Made by a program: the position numbers and the translations under genes. From positions 1 through 41,869 of the IMG/VR virus record IMGVR_UViG_3300005327_000274: a stretch of 41,869 bases of DNA; one strand, given 5' to 3'. Of the stretch, positions 13,752 through 21,466 are shown piece after piece. The notes under the pieces are model-generated. The model was not told the DNA's origin, did not search any database, and worked only from the letters and a program-made list of their open reading frames with translations. Origin of the DNA: a virus. The first letter of the stretch is position 1. Each line of letters opens with the position of its first letter.

Positions 13752-14000
13752 ATGGAATCGCAAGGGATTGGCTGGGCAATAAAGCAAATGCGCAATGGCA
13801 GTTCGGTGCGCCGCTCTGGATGGAATGGCAAGGGGATGTGGTTGTCTATGCAAATTCCAGATGCGAATAGCAAGATGACATTGCCATATGTCTACATCGA
13901 ATATCCAGTGGGACACCCCGCCTATCCTCAAGGGTCACGCGTACCGTGGCTCGCCTCTCAGACGGACCTACTCTCTGACGATTGGGAGATCGCTGGCTAA
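13752..14000 (+). CDS. tad2: DUF2829 protein, Tad2-type Thoeris anti-defence
   Basis: 82 residues after a strong TGGAGGA site (13740-13746). The full family signature is present: AIKQMRNGSSVRRSGWNGKGMWL, then IPDANSKMTLPYVYI, a PWLASQTD motif and a DDWEI end. DUF2829 is the fold of Tad2, which forms a tetramer and sequesters the cyclic-ADP-ribose-type signal of Thoeris immunity; some Tad2 relatives also bind other cyclic nucleotides. Family membership is clear from the sequence; the exact ligand here is unknown. The neighbours 13355 and 13663 are unrecognised and could be co-travelling accessory genes. Confidence 0.85.
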   Translation: MESQGIGWAIKQMRNGSSVRRSGWNGKGMWLSMQIPDANSKMTLPYVYIEYPVGHPAYPQGSRVPWLASQTDLLSDDWEIAG

Positions 14001-14230
14001 CCTTCTTCGGCCCCGCACCTGATTCCCGATTTGATAACTGGCTGCACTGGGTAGGAGGAGGTGATCACTCATCTCTGCGGCCAAGACATTTAGTTTGCGG
14101 CGGCGTAGCTGCGGTTTGACTTCGGTTGCGCTTTGGCCATGACCGCCGCTGCAATTCGGTGGGGCACGAAATCCGCTGGTCATCGCCTACGGCAGACCTA
14201 AACCTAGACGCGCAACCTTTGGAGGCATAT
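14001..14230 (+). other. 230-base gap; weak 45-codon ORF and GC-rich inverted repeats
   Basis: No firm gene. From TTG 13982 a frame runs to TGA 14119 reading RWLTFFGPAPDSRFDNWLHW and onward, but it lacks a ribosome site. GCGGCGG near 14098 and CCGCCGC near 14143 can pair, as can GGCCAA near 14080 and TTGGCC near 14133, so the RNA may be folded. This is where an early-to-late boundary would be expected, but I see no promoter I would defend. Confidence 0.3.
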
Positions 14231-14341
14231 ATGCGAACAGCCAAGAACCCGAAACCGCCCGAACCGCCTAAAATCCCCTGGTACTCGAGACTTGCCAAGC
14301 AGGTTGGTGAGGCTATCGGCAACGCGAAGTGGGGCAGCTGA
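14231..14341 (+). CDS. 36-residue Pro-rich basic peptide
   Basis: ATG 14231 follows TTTGGAGG at 14218-14225. The product is RTAKNPKPPEPPKIPWYSRLAKQ and a short helical end (VGEAIGNAKWGS). The Shine-Dalgarno and the one-base TGATG overlap with the next gene support it. Function unknown; it heads the lysis-like gene group. Confidence 0.55.
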   Translation: MRTAKNPKPPEPPKIPWYSRLAKQVGEAIGNAKWGS

Positions 14342-14607
14342 TGAACCACTTCGCACAGACACTTTACGAGCACCGATTCACCATCGGCGCGGGCGCTTGG
14401 TATATCTTTTCCGGCCTGATCGTCACGATGCCGGGGAAAGACGAGCCGTTCCAGTTGTGGCCCTGGTTCTACGACTTCACGCATCTTCTGCTTAATCTCA
14501 AGCCCGTACCGGCGTTCAAGCAGACCGAACAGCTACACCAGACATCAGATCCGTCCGGCGTTACCAAGGCGGATGCCGCAAAGACTACCGAAGGAGTAAC
14601 CCAATGA
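14341..14607 (+). CDS. Small membrane protein, 88 aa (holin candidate)
   Basis: TGATG overlap with the gene before. Residues 1-13 are polar, 14-31 hydrophobic (FTIGAGAWYIFSGLIVTM), then an aromatic amphipathic part (FQLWPWFYDFTHLLLNL) and a polar Gln/Thr/Lys tail. One sure and one doubtful membrane segment would fit a small holin or antiholin, but other roles are possible. It is ATGA-coupled to the lipoprotein that follows. Confidence 0.5.
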   Translation: MNHFAQTLYEHRFTIGAGAWYIFSGLIVTMPGKDEPFQLWPWFYDFTHLLLNLKPVPAFKQTEQLHQTSDPSGVTKADAAKTTEGVTQ

Positions 14608-14957
14608 AGAAATTTCTCGCATTCGCCGTGCTCGCCTTGTGCGTCACAGGCTGTACGTCGTTTGAACGTCAGGCCTTCCAGACGCTATCGACCTCCAAGG
14701 CCGTCATTGACACGGCGCAGACCGACTACGAAGCCCGCACCCTCCCGCACAATGCCTGTGCCTACACGATCATCAACGATGCCAAGGCTGCGCAAACTGC
14801 TGGTGTCAATGCCATGGTGGTCTACGAGGAAGAGAAGGCGGCCAAGGCTGACCTGACCGCGCAGACTGCGGTGGTGACCTCAACTCTGGTCCAGCTTCCC
14901 GCGCTGATTGTGAAGGTCAAATCTCTTTACTCGAACCCGAATTGTGGAGGCAAATAG
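14604..14957 (+). CDS. Lipoprotein, 117 aa
   Basis: The signal peptide MKKFLAFAVLALCVTGC ends in a clear lipobox with Cys17 as the lipidated residue. The mature part is Ala/Thr-rich and helical, with two further Cys (C52 and C115) that might form a disulphide. In the lysis region of a Gram-negative phage, a small lipoprotein suggests an outer-membrane spanin subunit, but it is longer and less Pro-rich than typical Rz1, so this is only a guess. Coupled on both sides. Confidence 0.6.
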   Translation: MKKFLAFAVLALCVTGCTSFERQAFQTLSTSKAVIDTAQTDYEARTLPHNACAYTIINDAKAAQTAGVNAMVVYEEEKAAKADLTAQTAVVTSTLVQLPALIVKVKSLYSNPNCGGK

Positions 14958-15217
14958 TGAATACTACGCAGATTACAACGGCGGTGAGTGAAGGACAGGC
15001 CATCGGCGATACGATCCTGAATACAATTAGGGCTGTCGATCCCGGGGTGGAGTTGCCGGTCGCATCTGCCCAGATCATCCTCGACTTGCTGGCAAAGTTG
15101 GTGGTAACCGGGCTCACAGCGTGGAGCAACGCCTCGGGCACGCCGATTACGGTTGAGAGCATCCAAGCCCTGCTCCCGAACCAGACGCCTCTCACGGCTC
15201 CCGACCCGGCGGCGTAA
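14957..15217 (+). CDS. Hypothetical protein, 86 aa (GTG start)
   Basis: GTG 14957 shares a base with the lipoprotein stop TAG, and GGAGG lies just upstream (14946-14950). The product has a Val/Ile/Leu-rich helix (ASAQIILDLLAKLVVTGLTAW) that may be buried or membrane associated, and a Pro/Thr/Ala end. No family is recognised. Its place between the lipoprotein and the XhlA-like gene suggests lysis or morphogenesis. Confidence 0.5.
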   Translation: MNTTQITTAVSEGQAIGDTILNTIRAVDPGVELPVASAQIILDLLAKLVVTGLTAWSNASGTPITVESIQALLPNQTPLTAPDPAA

Positions 15218-15496
15218 GTGCCGGAAGATGCATACCTCACTAAAGATGGCGTGCTGTTGATGATTCAGAGTGCCATCGACATCTACGATGTCAAAGTCAA
15301 TGCTCCCCGTCATGCAGATAACCAGCGCGAGATGCAGAAGTTGACAGAGCGGATTGGTGAGGTCTGCACAATCCTCAACAAGATCGAAGGGGCAGCAACG
15401 GCTTTCAAATGGATTGGCGGGTTGGCGAGCTTCACTTGGGCGCTGACTGAAATTGCCCATACGATCCTGACGACGATACAGGCGCTGCATAAATAG
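15218..15496 (+). CDS. XhlA-like holin candidate, 92 aa (GTG start)
   Basis: GTG 15218 immediately follows the previous stop. A polar N-terminus leads to a short coiled coil (QREMQKLTERIGEVCTILNKIEG, about 36-58) and one C-terminal hydrophobic segment (FKWIGGLASFTWALTEIAHTIL). This coil-then-helix plan is that of XhlA/hemolysin-type holin partners. The endolysin is far away at 39196, so the lysis genes are split. Function is inferred from architecture only. Confidence 0.5.
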   Translation: MPEDAYLTKDGVLLMIQSAIDIYDVKVNAPRHADNQREMQKLTERIGEVCTILNKIEGAATAFKWIGGLASFTWALTEIAHTILTTIQALHK

Positions 15497-15578
15497 GTTG
15501 TTCACGAGGCACTAGAAATCCATCGGTTAGACGGTCGGACTCGATTCGCCGTTTACGAATGATTGGGAGCTGATATCA

Positions 15579-15839
15579 ATGGGAAATCAAATTTCGAAGA
15601 AGGGCGGTAAGCGGGAAGGTGCGGGGCGTAAGCCTAACCAGGTCAATCTTCTGCGGAAAAGTGTCGCGCTTGGATTGCTCTCTGAAGATCAGGAGAGAAA
15701 TCAATGGCGTAAGTTCCTAAATTCCAGCGATGAAGATATTGCGTTGAAAGCCTTCCTCGCATGGAATGAACGGGCTTACGGCAAGCCTGCACAGCCGGTA
15801 GATGTTGAGGGCGAACTAACCCTCGTCATCGATATCTAG
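15579..15839 (+). CDS. terS: Terminase small-subunit candidate
   Basis: 86 residues. The N-terminus KKGGKREGAGRKPNQVNLLRKSV is the typical basic entry of phage small terminases and related DNA-binding proteins. A helical region (ALGLLSEDQERNQWRKFLNSSDEDIALKAFLAWNERAYGKPAQPV) follows; AYGKPxQ is frequent just before the end in this family. It would recognise the packaging site and regulate the large subunit encoded two bases downstream. The 82-base gap upstream (15497-15578) is a natural candidate for pac or cos, but I see no diagnostic repeat. Confidence 0.7.
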   Translation: MGNQISKKGGKREGAGRKPNQVNLLRKSVALGLLSEDQERNQWRKFLNSSDEDIALKAFLAWNERAYGKPAQPVDVEGELTLVIDI

Positions 15840-15840
15840 T

Positions 15841-17322
15841 GTGGCAAGCAAGCGGCTCTCCGAGCTAATTAATGCAACACCTCGGCAGTTAGAGTTTCTT
15901 GAGGCCGTAAAGAACTTCAAGTTCATCCTCTACGGTGGGGCCGCTGGCGGTGGTAAGAGCTATATCTTGCAGTGGTATTGCGTCCTACTGGTGCTGTGGG
16001 CCTTTGTTCGTCATGGCGTCAGGGGGGCTAAGTCGGGCTTGTTCTGCTCGACGTATACAGCCCTCAAAGACAGACATACTTCGCAATGGAGAGTGCCGCG
16101 AGCACTTGGAAAACTCTCCTACACGCAAAACGAAGGATGGGTTTTCAAACTCAAGGATAAGTTGGGCGGCGGCTTTGTTTTGCTCCGCAACCTTGACGAT
16201 CCGAACAAATATGATTCCGCCGAGTTCATCGGAATCGGCGTCGATGAGTGGACTGAGAACCGCTGGACCACTTTTGACGAGTTGCAAAAACGTCTGCGCT
16301 GGGCTGCTGTTGCGGGCGAACCGCATCTCCCCTGCGGCGGGAAGCTAAAGCAGGTTGTAGACGACGATATAGTAGAGATTGATTGCCCCATCGCATCGCA
16401 CCATACAGAGCCAGCGTGGAACTTCCCGTTCGCGATGGCGAGCAACCCTGGCAGAATCGGGCATGGTGAGACGAAGGCAGTCTTTATCGACCGGGACTTC
16501 CCGGAGAACCTAAAAGGCTCTGAGCACCTTTTTACCTACGTCAAGGCGTTAGCGAGCGACAACCCATACAACCCTCAGAGTTATATCGAGGCGCTGGACA
16601 GGCTTCCAGAAGAGCTTCGGAAAGCATATAGGGACGGCGACTGGAACATCTTCGCGGGTCAATATTTCAAGGAGTGGCGCAAAGAAGTTCATGTAGTCGA
16701 GCCGTTCGAGATCCCGTGGCATTGGAAGATTGAGCGCAGTTCGGATTGGGGGGAATCTGCTCCATGCGCCCACCTATGGACTGCTACGAGCCCTGAAGGC
16801 TACTCGTATGTGATTGGCGAGGTCTATGGGCCAGGGATGCGCGTTGAAGCGCAGGCCGCAAAGATTCTGGAGTTTGAGCGCGGTAAGAATGTGCAGAGGA
16901 TCGGCATTCTGGACGGTGCTTGTTGGGATGTGACTGGCAGGGCAGAGAGCATTGCTGCGCAGTTCCAGGGGTTCGGCGTGATGAACGCGGCCTCCGCAAA
17001 AGGACCGGGAAGCCGTGTGGCTGGATGGAACATGGTGCGGCAGGCTCTGCATTACGAAAAGGATGAGCACGGCAATGTGACCCGGCCGCCGAAACTGAGG
17101 GTCTTCTCTACCTGCACGAACGGCATCAGGACACTACCGGCGATGGTGCACGACAAATTGAAGCCGGAAGATTTGGATACTGGCGCTGAGGATCACTGGT
17201 GCGATGCGCTGCGATACAAGTTCCAAGGCCCTGCTGAGGGCTTCAAGACGCCGGACGAGGCGATGAGCGCGGAAGACGCTGCAATGCTGGCATGGGCGAG
17301 AAAGCAGGGAAAGAATGCGTAG
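15841..17322 (+). CDS. terL: Terminase large subunit
   Basis: 493 residues from GTG. The ATPase domain shows a Walker A GGAAGGGKS at 32-40 and a Walker B-type FIGIGVDEWTE with D135-E136. The C-terminal nuclease domain has RSSDWGES (D302), GILDGACWD and EDHWCDALRY near 455, fitting the metal-binding Asp residues of TerL nucleases. The protein powers DNA translocation into the prohead and cuts genome units. Its gene overlaps the next by 8 bases. Confidence 0.9.
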   Translation: MASKRLSELINATPRQLEFLEAVKNFKFILYGGAAGGGKSYILQWYCVLLVLWAFVRHGVRGAKSGLFCSTYTALKDRHTSQWRVPRALGKLSYTQNEGWVFKLKDKLGGGFVLLRNLDDPNKYDSAEFIGIGVDEWTENRWTTFDELQKRLRWAAVAGEPHLPCGGKLKQVVDDDIVEIDCPIASHHTEPAWNFPFAMASNPGRIGHGETKAVFIDRDFPENLKGSEHLFTYVKALASDNPYNPQSYIEALDRLPEELRKAYRDGDWNIFAGQYFKEWRKEVHVVEPFEIPWHWKIERSSDWGESAPCAHLWTATSPEGYSYVIGEVYGPGMRVEAQAAKILEFERGKNVQRIGILDGACWDVTGRAESIAAQFQGFGVMNAASAKGPGSRVAGWNMVRQALHYEKDEHGNVTRPPKLRVFSTCTNGIRTLPAMVHDKLKPEDLDTGAEDHWCDALRYKFQGPAEGFKTPDEAMSAEDAAMLAWARKQGKNA

Positions 17323-17722
17323 CTGCACACAATGCAATAAGCCTGATTCCCCGCGGCTGGAGTTCGACGCTAGTTGCAAAGGGATGTGCGACCCGCGAGC
17401 GACCGAAGACGCGGCAACGCATTCTGACAAGTGCCCCCGTATGTCGCATGACGTTGTGCTGTATTACAAACTCGTCAAGCAGGCTGACCTGGTGCGCACG
17501 GAGCAGAGGCCAGAAGGTCAGTTGACGCAATCGCAGATTCGGAATGGATGGAAGCTGGTACGAGACGGCAGAGATCAGTTCCGCGTGAAGATGCTGTGCC
17601 GTGACTGCATCGGCAATGAAGCGTTGAAGGAAGCATCTCGCAAAGAGTATGAGGCCAAGTGCGCTGCTCTTCTGGGGCAGAACAACAAGACTTATTCGCA
17701 GATGCTTGCGCAGGCGGTTTGA
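17315..17722 (+). CDS. Zinc-binding-like protein, 135 aa
   Basis: Starts 8 bases inside terL. It begins MRSCTQCNKPDSPRLEFDASCKGMC, with four Cys in CxxC and CxxxC pairs, and has MLCRDCIGNEA at about 92-102. A helical segment lies between. Such Cys-rich proteins next to terminase genes are seen in many phages, sometimes HNH-related, but no HNH His or Asn set is visible. Unknown function. Ends before the structured leader at 17724. Confidence 0.5.
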   Translation: MRSCTQCNKPDSPRLEFDASCKGMCDPRATEDAATHSDKCPRMSHDVVLYYKLVKQADLVRTEQRPEGQLTQSQIRNGWKLVRDGRDQFRVKMLCRDCIGNEALKEASRKEYEAKCAALLGQNNKTYSQMLAQAV

Positions 17723-17723
17723 A

Positions 17724-17839
17724 TTTGTGTGGTGGAAGCACCGCGTCCGGTGTGCCTAGATGGTGGTTCAAATCCACAACAGAGTAGCTTCTCTGGATGA
17801 CGTGACGGAAAGAATCTCGGCTACGTGACACCACACAGA
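17724..17839 (+). ncRNA. Candidate structured RNA or leader with long closing helix
   Basis: In the 134-base gap, bases 17724-17734 pair with 17829-17839 over 11 consecutive positions (one G-U). Inside are up to four hairpins: 17738-17742 with 17749-17753; 17763-17766 with 17774-17777, whose seven-base loop TTCAAAT copies a tRNA T-loop; 17780-17784 with 17791-17795; and 17800-17804 with 17822-17826. A 22-codon ORF (17760-17828) ends exactly where the closing strand begins but has no ribosome site. No tRNA can be completed. The next gene's AGGGAGA site follows at 17846-17852. Confidence 0.45.
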
Positions 17840-17856
17840 CAGTTTAGGGAGAAATC

Positions 17857-18186
17857 ATGTCAGCTATCACTATCGACGTAACGATTGCATCAACGGGCGT
17901 AGCGCAGAAGATCGCGCAGACCGGCGTCCCGAATCTGCCTACCGTGACCATGGGGGGTATTACCTCGGCGGTTGGTGGAGCAACGCAGACGCCATCGCAG
18001 ATTATTTTTCAGTCGAATGCAACCAATACCGCAGATGTTACGCTGCGTGCAGGCGTCGGAGGCGGTCTAGTGCTGGTAAAGGCTGGGGCAATCATCGACG
18101 TTCGACCTCAGGGTGGCGTGACACTGGACGACTTCTCTGTGATTGGCACGGCTGGCGATATTGTTCACGTCATGCTGGTGGGCTAA
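17857..18186 (+). CDS. Small beta-rich putative virion protein, 109 aa
   Basis: After AGGGAGAAATC. The product is rich in Val, Thr, Gly and Ala with alternating strands (ITIDVTIASTGVAQKIAQTGVPNLPTVTMGG and TADVTLRAGVGGGLVLVKAGAIIDVRPQGGVTL). The composition resembles small head-decoration or fibre-like proteins. Placement between terminase and portal genes is consistent with a virion component. No named family is recognised. Confidence 0.5.
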   Translation: MSAITIDVTIASTGVAQKIAQTGVPNLPTVTMGGITSAVGGATQTPSQIIFQSNATNTADVTLRAGVGGGLVLVKAGAIIDVRPQGGVTLDDFSVIGTAGDIVHVMLVG

Positions 18187-18368
18187 TGAGCAAGGGGATT
18201 TATGACGTTAGCAGCGCGGAAGGTAAGCAGCCGGTGAATTGCTGTGACTGTCCGCATCGTGATGAAGTGAGGCTGCCGTCTTACATTTCTGATGGCCGAC
18301 AATACCCGCCTCATCTCTGCCACAACAACTCCGAAAGAATATGCGCAGGGCCTAAAAACCATGAATAA
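18186..18368 (+). CDS. Small Cys-rich protein, 60 aa
   Basis: TAATG overlap with the gene before. It contains NCCDCPHRDE and HLCHNNSERICAGP, six Cys and several His, enough for one or two zinc sites. Polar and probably soluble. No family is recognised. It ends eight bases into the next gene. Confidence 0.45.
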   Translation: MSKGIYDVSSAEGKQPVNCCDCPHRDEVRLPSYISDGRQYPPHLCHNNSERICAGPKNHE

Positions 18369-18735
18369 GCCAGTTTGTAGCCTATGCGGTGGCCCGGTGG
18401 TGCATGGGAATCTGTACTGCTGTGCGGAGCACGATGCAGCGCTTGAGGATCAGCGCCGAACACGCGAGATTGAGTTGAAGGAAGCGGGCTTTGTGCAGGA
18501 CGCCGAAGCCTTGAATGTTTACCGCCGTGATGGCGTATCGATCACCCTGGAGCATATCGCTTATGTGGGACTGGAAAAGGTTCTTTCGCACCACGAAACC
18601 GTTACCGCAATTCGCGCCCACGCCCTTGGAGTCCGGGCATCTGAGCCGGAAGCTGCAAGCGCAGAACCAGCAACTCACGGAGCATCTGTTGGAGGCTCTG
18701 GAGACCTCGCAAGCGCTGGCGAAGCAACAGGCTGA
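18361..18735 (+). CDS. Zinc-finger-like protein, 124 aa, 3' half dual coding
   Basis: ATG 18361, overlapping the previous gene by eight bases. Front: CSLCGGPVVHGNLYCCAEHDAALEDQRRTREIELKEAGF, where CxxC and C-C-x2-H could bind zinc as in small 'C-terminal of DNA-damage' or phage zinc proteins. Residues 55-85 look genuine (ALNVYRRDGVSITLEHIAYVGLEKVLSHHETV). The last 35 residues (SEPEAASAEPATHGASVGGSGDLAS) are low complexity and share bases with the 18563 gene in another frame. Confidence 0.5.
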   Translation: MNKPVCSLCGGPVVHGNLYCCAEHDAALEDQRRTREIELKEAGFVQDAEALNVYRRDGVSITLEHIAYVGLEKVLSHHETVTAIRAHALGVRASEPEAASAEPATHGASVGGSGDLASAGEATG

Positions 18736-18904
18736 CACCTTAGACCGGATTGTGCAATCGAAGTTCGATCTTCCTCTGGTCTCCCCGGCGCGAGATATAC
18801 AGCCGAATGCCCCGATGTTCCCGCCGAGTGCTCTTTCCGGGCTATTAGACCTTGACGATGACCGCGCCTTTCTTGAGACCGCAGCGAAGCTAACCGAGCA
18901 ATAA
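18563..18904 (+). CDS. Coiled-coil putative structural protein, 113 aa
   Basis: The ATG at 18563 has CTGGAG about ten bases upstream, inside the previous gene. The sequence MWDWKRFFRTTKPLPQFAPTPLESG leads to a coiled coil (LSRKLQAQNQQLTEHLLEALETSQALAKQQADTLDRIV) and a Pro-rich end (LVSPARDIQPNAPMFPPSALSGLLDLDDD). The codon pattern and protein make-up favour this frame over the end of the 18361 frame. It lies just before the portal gene, so a minor virion or assembly role is possible. Confidence 0.5.
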   Translation: MWDWKRFFRTTKPLPQFAPTPLESGHLSRKLQAQNQQLTEHLLEALETSQALAKQQADTLDRIVQSKFDLPLVSPARDIQPNAPMFPPSALSGLLDLDDDRAFLETAAKLTEQ

Positions 18905-18916
18905 TGAGGGGATCCT

Positions 18917-21118
18917 TTGGACACTGAGCAGACGACACCACAAAACACGCCTGCTCAGGAAGCACTTGCGAAGTGGGTCAATACCAGATTCAAAGCTCTG
19001 GCTCGCGGACGCTGGGCCGAAGAGCGCGAATGGTATCAGTCGGCGATGTTCGACCAGCTTAAACAGTGGTTGGAGAACAGCAACGATGGCTCGAAACGGT
19101 TGCAGCCAATCAAGGTAAGCAAAGATTCAAAGTGGCCAATGCCGGTGTCGAATCACTTCTCGAAGGCCATCTCGACTAACTCGAACATGCTTGGGGCTGC
19201 TGTTCCTGAGATGTTTGCGCAGTCAGACAACTACGACTCTCGCAACCGGCGGGCAGCGGAGGCGGCGGAGCACGCGATCGACGCGGCCAACAAAGAAGCG
19301 GGCATGAACATCCTCGTGCCGATCCTGGCTAAGCAGACGGTCTTGTGGGGACTGGGAATAACCAAGGACACGATTGCATTTGACCATTCGACGGATGAAG
19401 TTCCGCAGATGCAGGAAGCGGAGCCGACAGTTGGGCCGGATGGCCAACCAGTCGAGCAGCCGCCGCAGGTTGTAGGCGTGGAGCAGATTCCCTCGCCCAG
19501 ACTAAAGACAGAACTTCCACCAATCTTCCAGGTGTATCTGCCGAGGGATTGTCAGGATGCGAACCTCTCGCCGGTAGTGATTGAACGGCCTCGCATGGAT
19601 TTGGGGCTTGCCCGCGAGCTTTACCCTGATTTTGCCGATGCTTTGAAGAAGGATGAAGGCGACACGACCGATTCACTGGCGCAGTTCTTTATGAACTCGC
19701 TGCGTTCGCTGGCTTATACGTCCAAGGACGAAGCAGAGGACAAACTTACGCTTACCGAGTGCTGGACGGACTGGAATCAACTGGACAAAGAGGTTCAGGA
19801 AGCCATTGAAGAGGAATGGGCTGAGCCTTCGGTACTTTATCCGAATATGAGCAAATTGGAGGCTGCCGTAGAGTTCGGTCTTTTCGTTACGCTGTGGTCT
19901 GACACCGTGCTGGAGTGGGGTGAAAACCCTTGGGACGGCGATAAACCATACACATTCTACCCCTGGCAGAAAGACGTTCTGAGTGTCTATCCGAAAGGCC
20001 TTTCGACTGAGCTTGTACCGCTTCAGAAGCAGTTGAACCGCATCGACAGCCTGACGGAACGGGCGATCATGTCGAACGCCGCGGTGAAGTTGCTGATGCC
20101 GAATACTCAGCAGAATGTTTCGCAGGTCAGTGGCGATCCGGTTGAAGTGGTGATGTGGGACCCGATTGGCGATGGCAAGGTAAAGCCTGAGTTCTTTGGC
20201 GGTAAAGCGATTGACTCGCTGGTGATGGCAAAGCGGGCGCAGATTGTTGCCGACTTTGCGGAGCTGAGTTATTCCAATTCAGCAAGCGAGGGCGAGATCC
20301 CCGGCAAAGGCACGGCGTTTCGAGCATTGGCTTTTGCTTCGGCGAAGGCTGAGGAGACGCGCAAGACGCAGCGGTATTTGTGGGAACAAGGCCACGAACT
20401 GAGGGCGCGGAAAATTCTCAAGATGGCAAAGCGCGCATGGTCTGAGCCGCGCAAGATTCAGACGGCCGGATTCAATAACAAGTATGGCGCGCAGCTCATC
20501 CAGTCGTCAGACCTCGAGGGCGAGTATGAGCTTGAAGTGATTCAGGACTCGAGCCGTCCGAAGACGCAGACAGAGAAGATGGAGACATTTCAACTACTTC
20601 TCCAAGGTGGTTTGTTGAGTCCGCAAGATCCCGGAAACCGTGAGTACATCACGGACACGCTTGGCGTAAGCGATTTGAACCTTACCGATCATCTGCAATA
20701 CGTGAAGGCTGAACGGGATTTGCAGTTGGTGAAGACGGGCCAGAAGCCGCAGGACAACCCGTTTATGAATTATGGGATTCATCTCCAGACCTTTGCTGAT
20801 TATGTGCAGACGGAAGAGTATGAGGAGCTTGATCCTAGTTTGCAGCAGGGGATTTTGATGTACTGCACCTGGTTGCAGCAGATGAATCTACCGCCCGCGC
20901 CGCCTCCAGGTGCGCCCGCTGGTCCTGTACCTCCCGCAAAGACTGGCCCAGAGCACCCGATGAGCAAAGCAATGGCTTCTAAGGGTGGCGTCGGTGGTCA
21001 ACCAGCAAGCCATGTTTTAGGGCAGATTCCCGGACAAACCGTGAGCCCACAGATGGCTTCACGCGCAGCAGAGATTGAAGGAATGCAGGTCGTACCAAAC
21101 ACTTCAGGAAGCAACTAA
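18917..21118 (+). CDS. Portal protein
   Basis: 733 residues from TTG 18917, with GAGGGGAT upstream. Length and position match P22-type portals (P22 gp1 is 725 residues). Typical pieces: WAEEREWYQSAMFDQLKQWL near the start, PVSNHFSKAISTNSNMLGA, a long acidic/aromatic centre (TFYPWQKDVLSVYPKGLSTELVPLQKQLNRIDSLTERAIMSNAAVKLL), and a helical end with a Pro-rich tail (LPPAPPPGAPAGPVPP). The dodecamer forms the DNA gate at one capsid vertex. A following 10-base gap holds the next ribosome site. Confidence 0.8.
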   Translation: MDTEQTTPQNTPAQEALAKWVNTRFKALARGRWAEEREWYQSAMFDQLKQWLENSNDGSKRLQPIKVSKDSKWPMPVSNHFSKAISTNSNMLGAAVPEMFAQSDNYDSRNRRAAEAAEHAIDAANKEAGMNILVPILAKQTVLWGLGITKDTIAFDHSTDEVPQMQEAEPTVGPDGQPVEQPPQVVGVEQIPSPRLKTELPPIFQVYLPRDCQDANLSPVVIERPRMDLGLARELYPDFADALKKDEGDTTDSLAQFFMNSLRSLAYTSKDEAEDKLTLTECWTDWNQLDKEVQEAIEEEWAEPSVLYPNMSKLEAAVEFGLFVTLWSDTVLEWGENPWDGDKPYTFYPWQKDVLSVYPKGLSTELVPLQKQLNRIDSLTERAIMSNAAVKLLMPNTQQNVSQVSGDPVEVVMWDPIGDGKVKPEFFGGKAIDSLVMAKRAQIVADFAELSYSNSASEGEIPGKGTAFRALAFASAKAEETRKTQRYLWEQGHELRARKILKMAKRAWSEPRKIQTAGFNNKYGAQLIQSSDLEGEYELEVIQDSSRPKTQTEKMETFQLLLQGGLLSPQDPGNREYITDTLGVSDLNLTDHLQYVKAERDLQLVKTGQKPQDNPFMNYGIHLQTFADYVQTEEYEELDPSLQQGILMYCTWLQQMNLPPAPPPGAPAGPVPPAKTGPEHPMSKAMASKGGVGGQPASHVLGQIPGQTVSPQMASRAAEIEGMQVVPNTSGSN

Positions 21119-21127
21119 GGAGAAATT

Positions 21128-21466
21128 ATGGACGCAACAGTAGTAACGATCAGTTCCGCAGTTCCAGGCGCGTCGGTGGAGAAACTTGTCACCGTCACGC
21201 TAGACAACTCTTACCCCAATCCCGCAGGTTATGTCTTTACCGCGGCGTCCTTTGGCCTCACCGTGCTTCGCACGGTGGTCTTCAACGCCTTCACGACTCT
21301 TTTGGGCGCGAAGAACGAGCCGGTTCTGATCCCGACCTACAACGCGGACGGGGTAACGCTGGCCAGTGTTGCTCTCCACCTGATCGTCGGTACCACCGGC
21401 AACGAAGTTGCCAACGCGGTCGATGTAAGCACGACCAGCTTCTCGCTCATCGTGGGAGGCAACTAA
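21128..21466 (+). CDS. Small beta-rich putative virion protein, 112 aa
   Basis: AAGGAGAAATT precedes ATG 21128. The product is Val/Thr/Ala-rich with many short strands (DATVVTISSAVPGASVEKLVTVTLDNSYP, LRTVVFNAFTTLLGAKNEP and TSFSLIVGGN at the end). It resembles, in composition, the 17857 product. It may be a head-associated or decoration protein. No family is recognised. Confidence 0.5.
   Translation: MDATVVTISSAVPGASVEKLVTVTLDNSYPNPAGYVFTAASFGLTVLRTVVFNAFTTLLGAKNEPVLIPTYNADGVTLASVALHLIVGTTGNEVANAVDVSTTSFSLIVGGN

Noticed and set aside
15497-15578. Promoter or cos site before terS
   Set aside because: No convincing -35/-10 pair or symmetric cut-site repeat; only the position makes it a candidate.
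17738-17780. tRNA gene suggested by the GGTTCAAATCC T-loop
   Set aside because: No acceptor stem, D-arm or seven-base anticodon loop can be built at the right spacing.
17790-17815. Hammerhead-ribozyme-like string (CTGGATGA, short stem, GAAA)
   Set aside because: The core has an extra G against CTGATGA, stem II is only two pairs, and no stem III partner or NUH cleavage site is found upstream.
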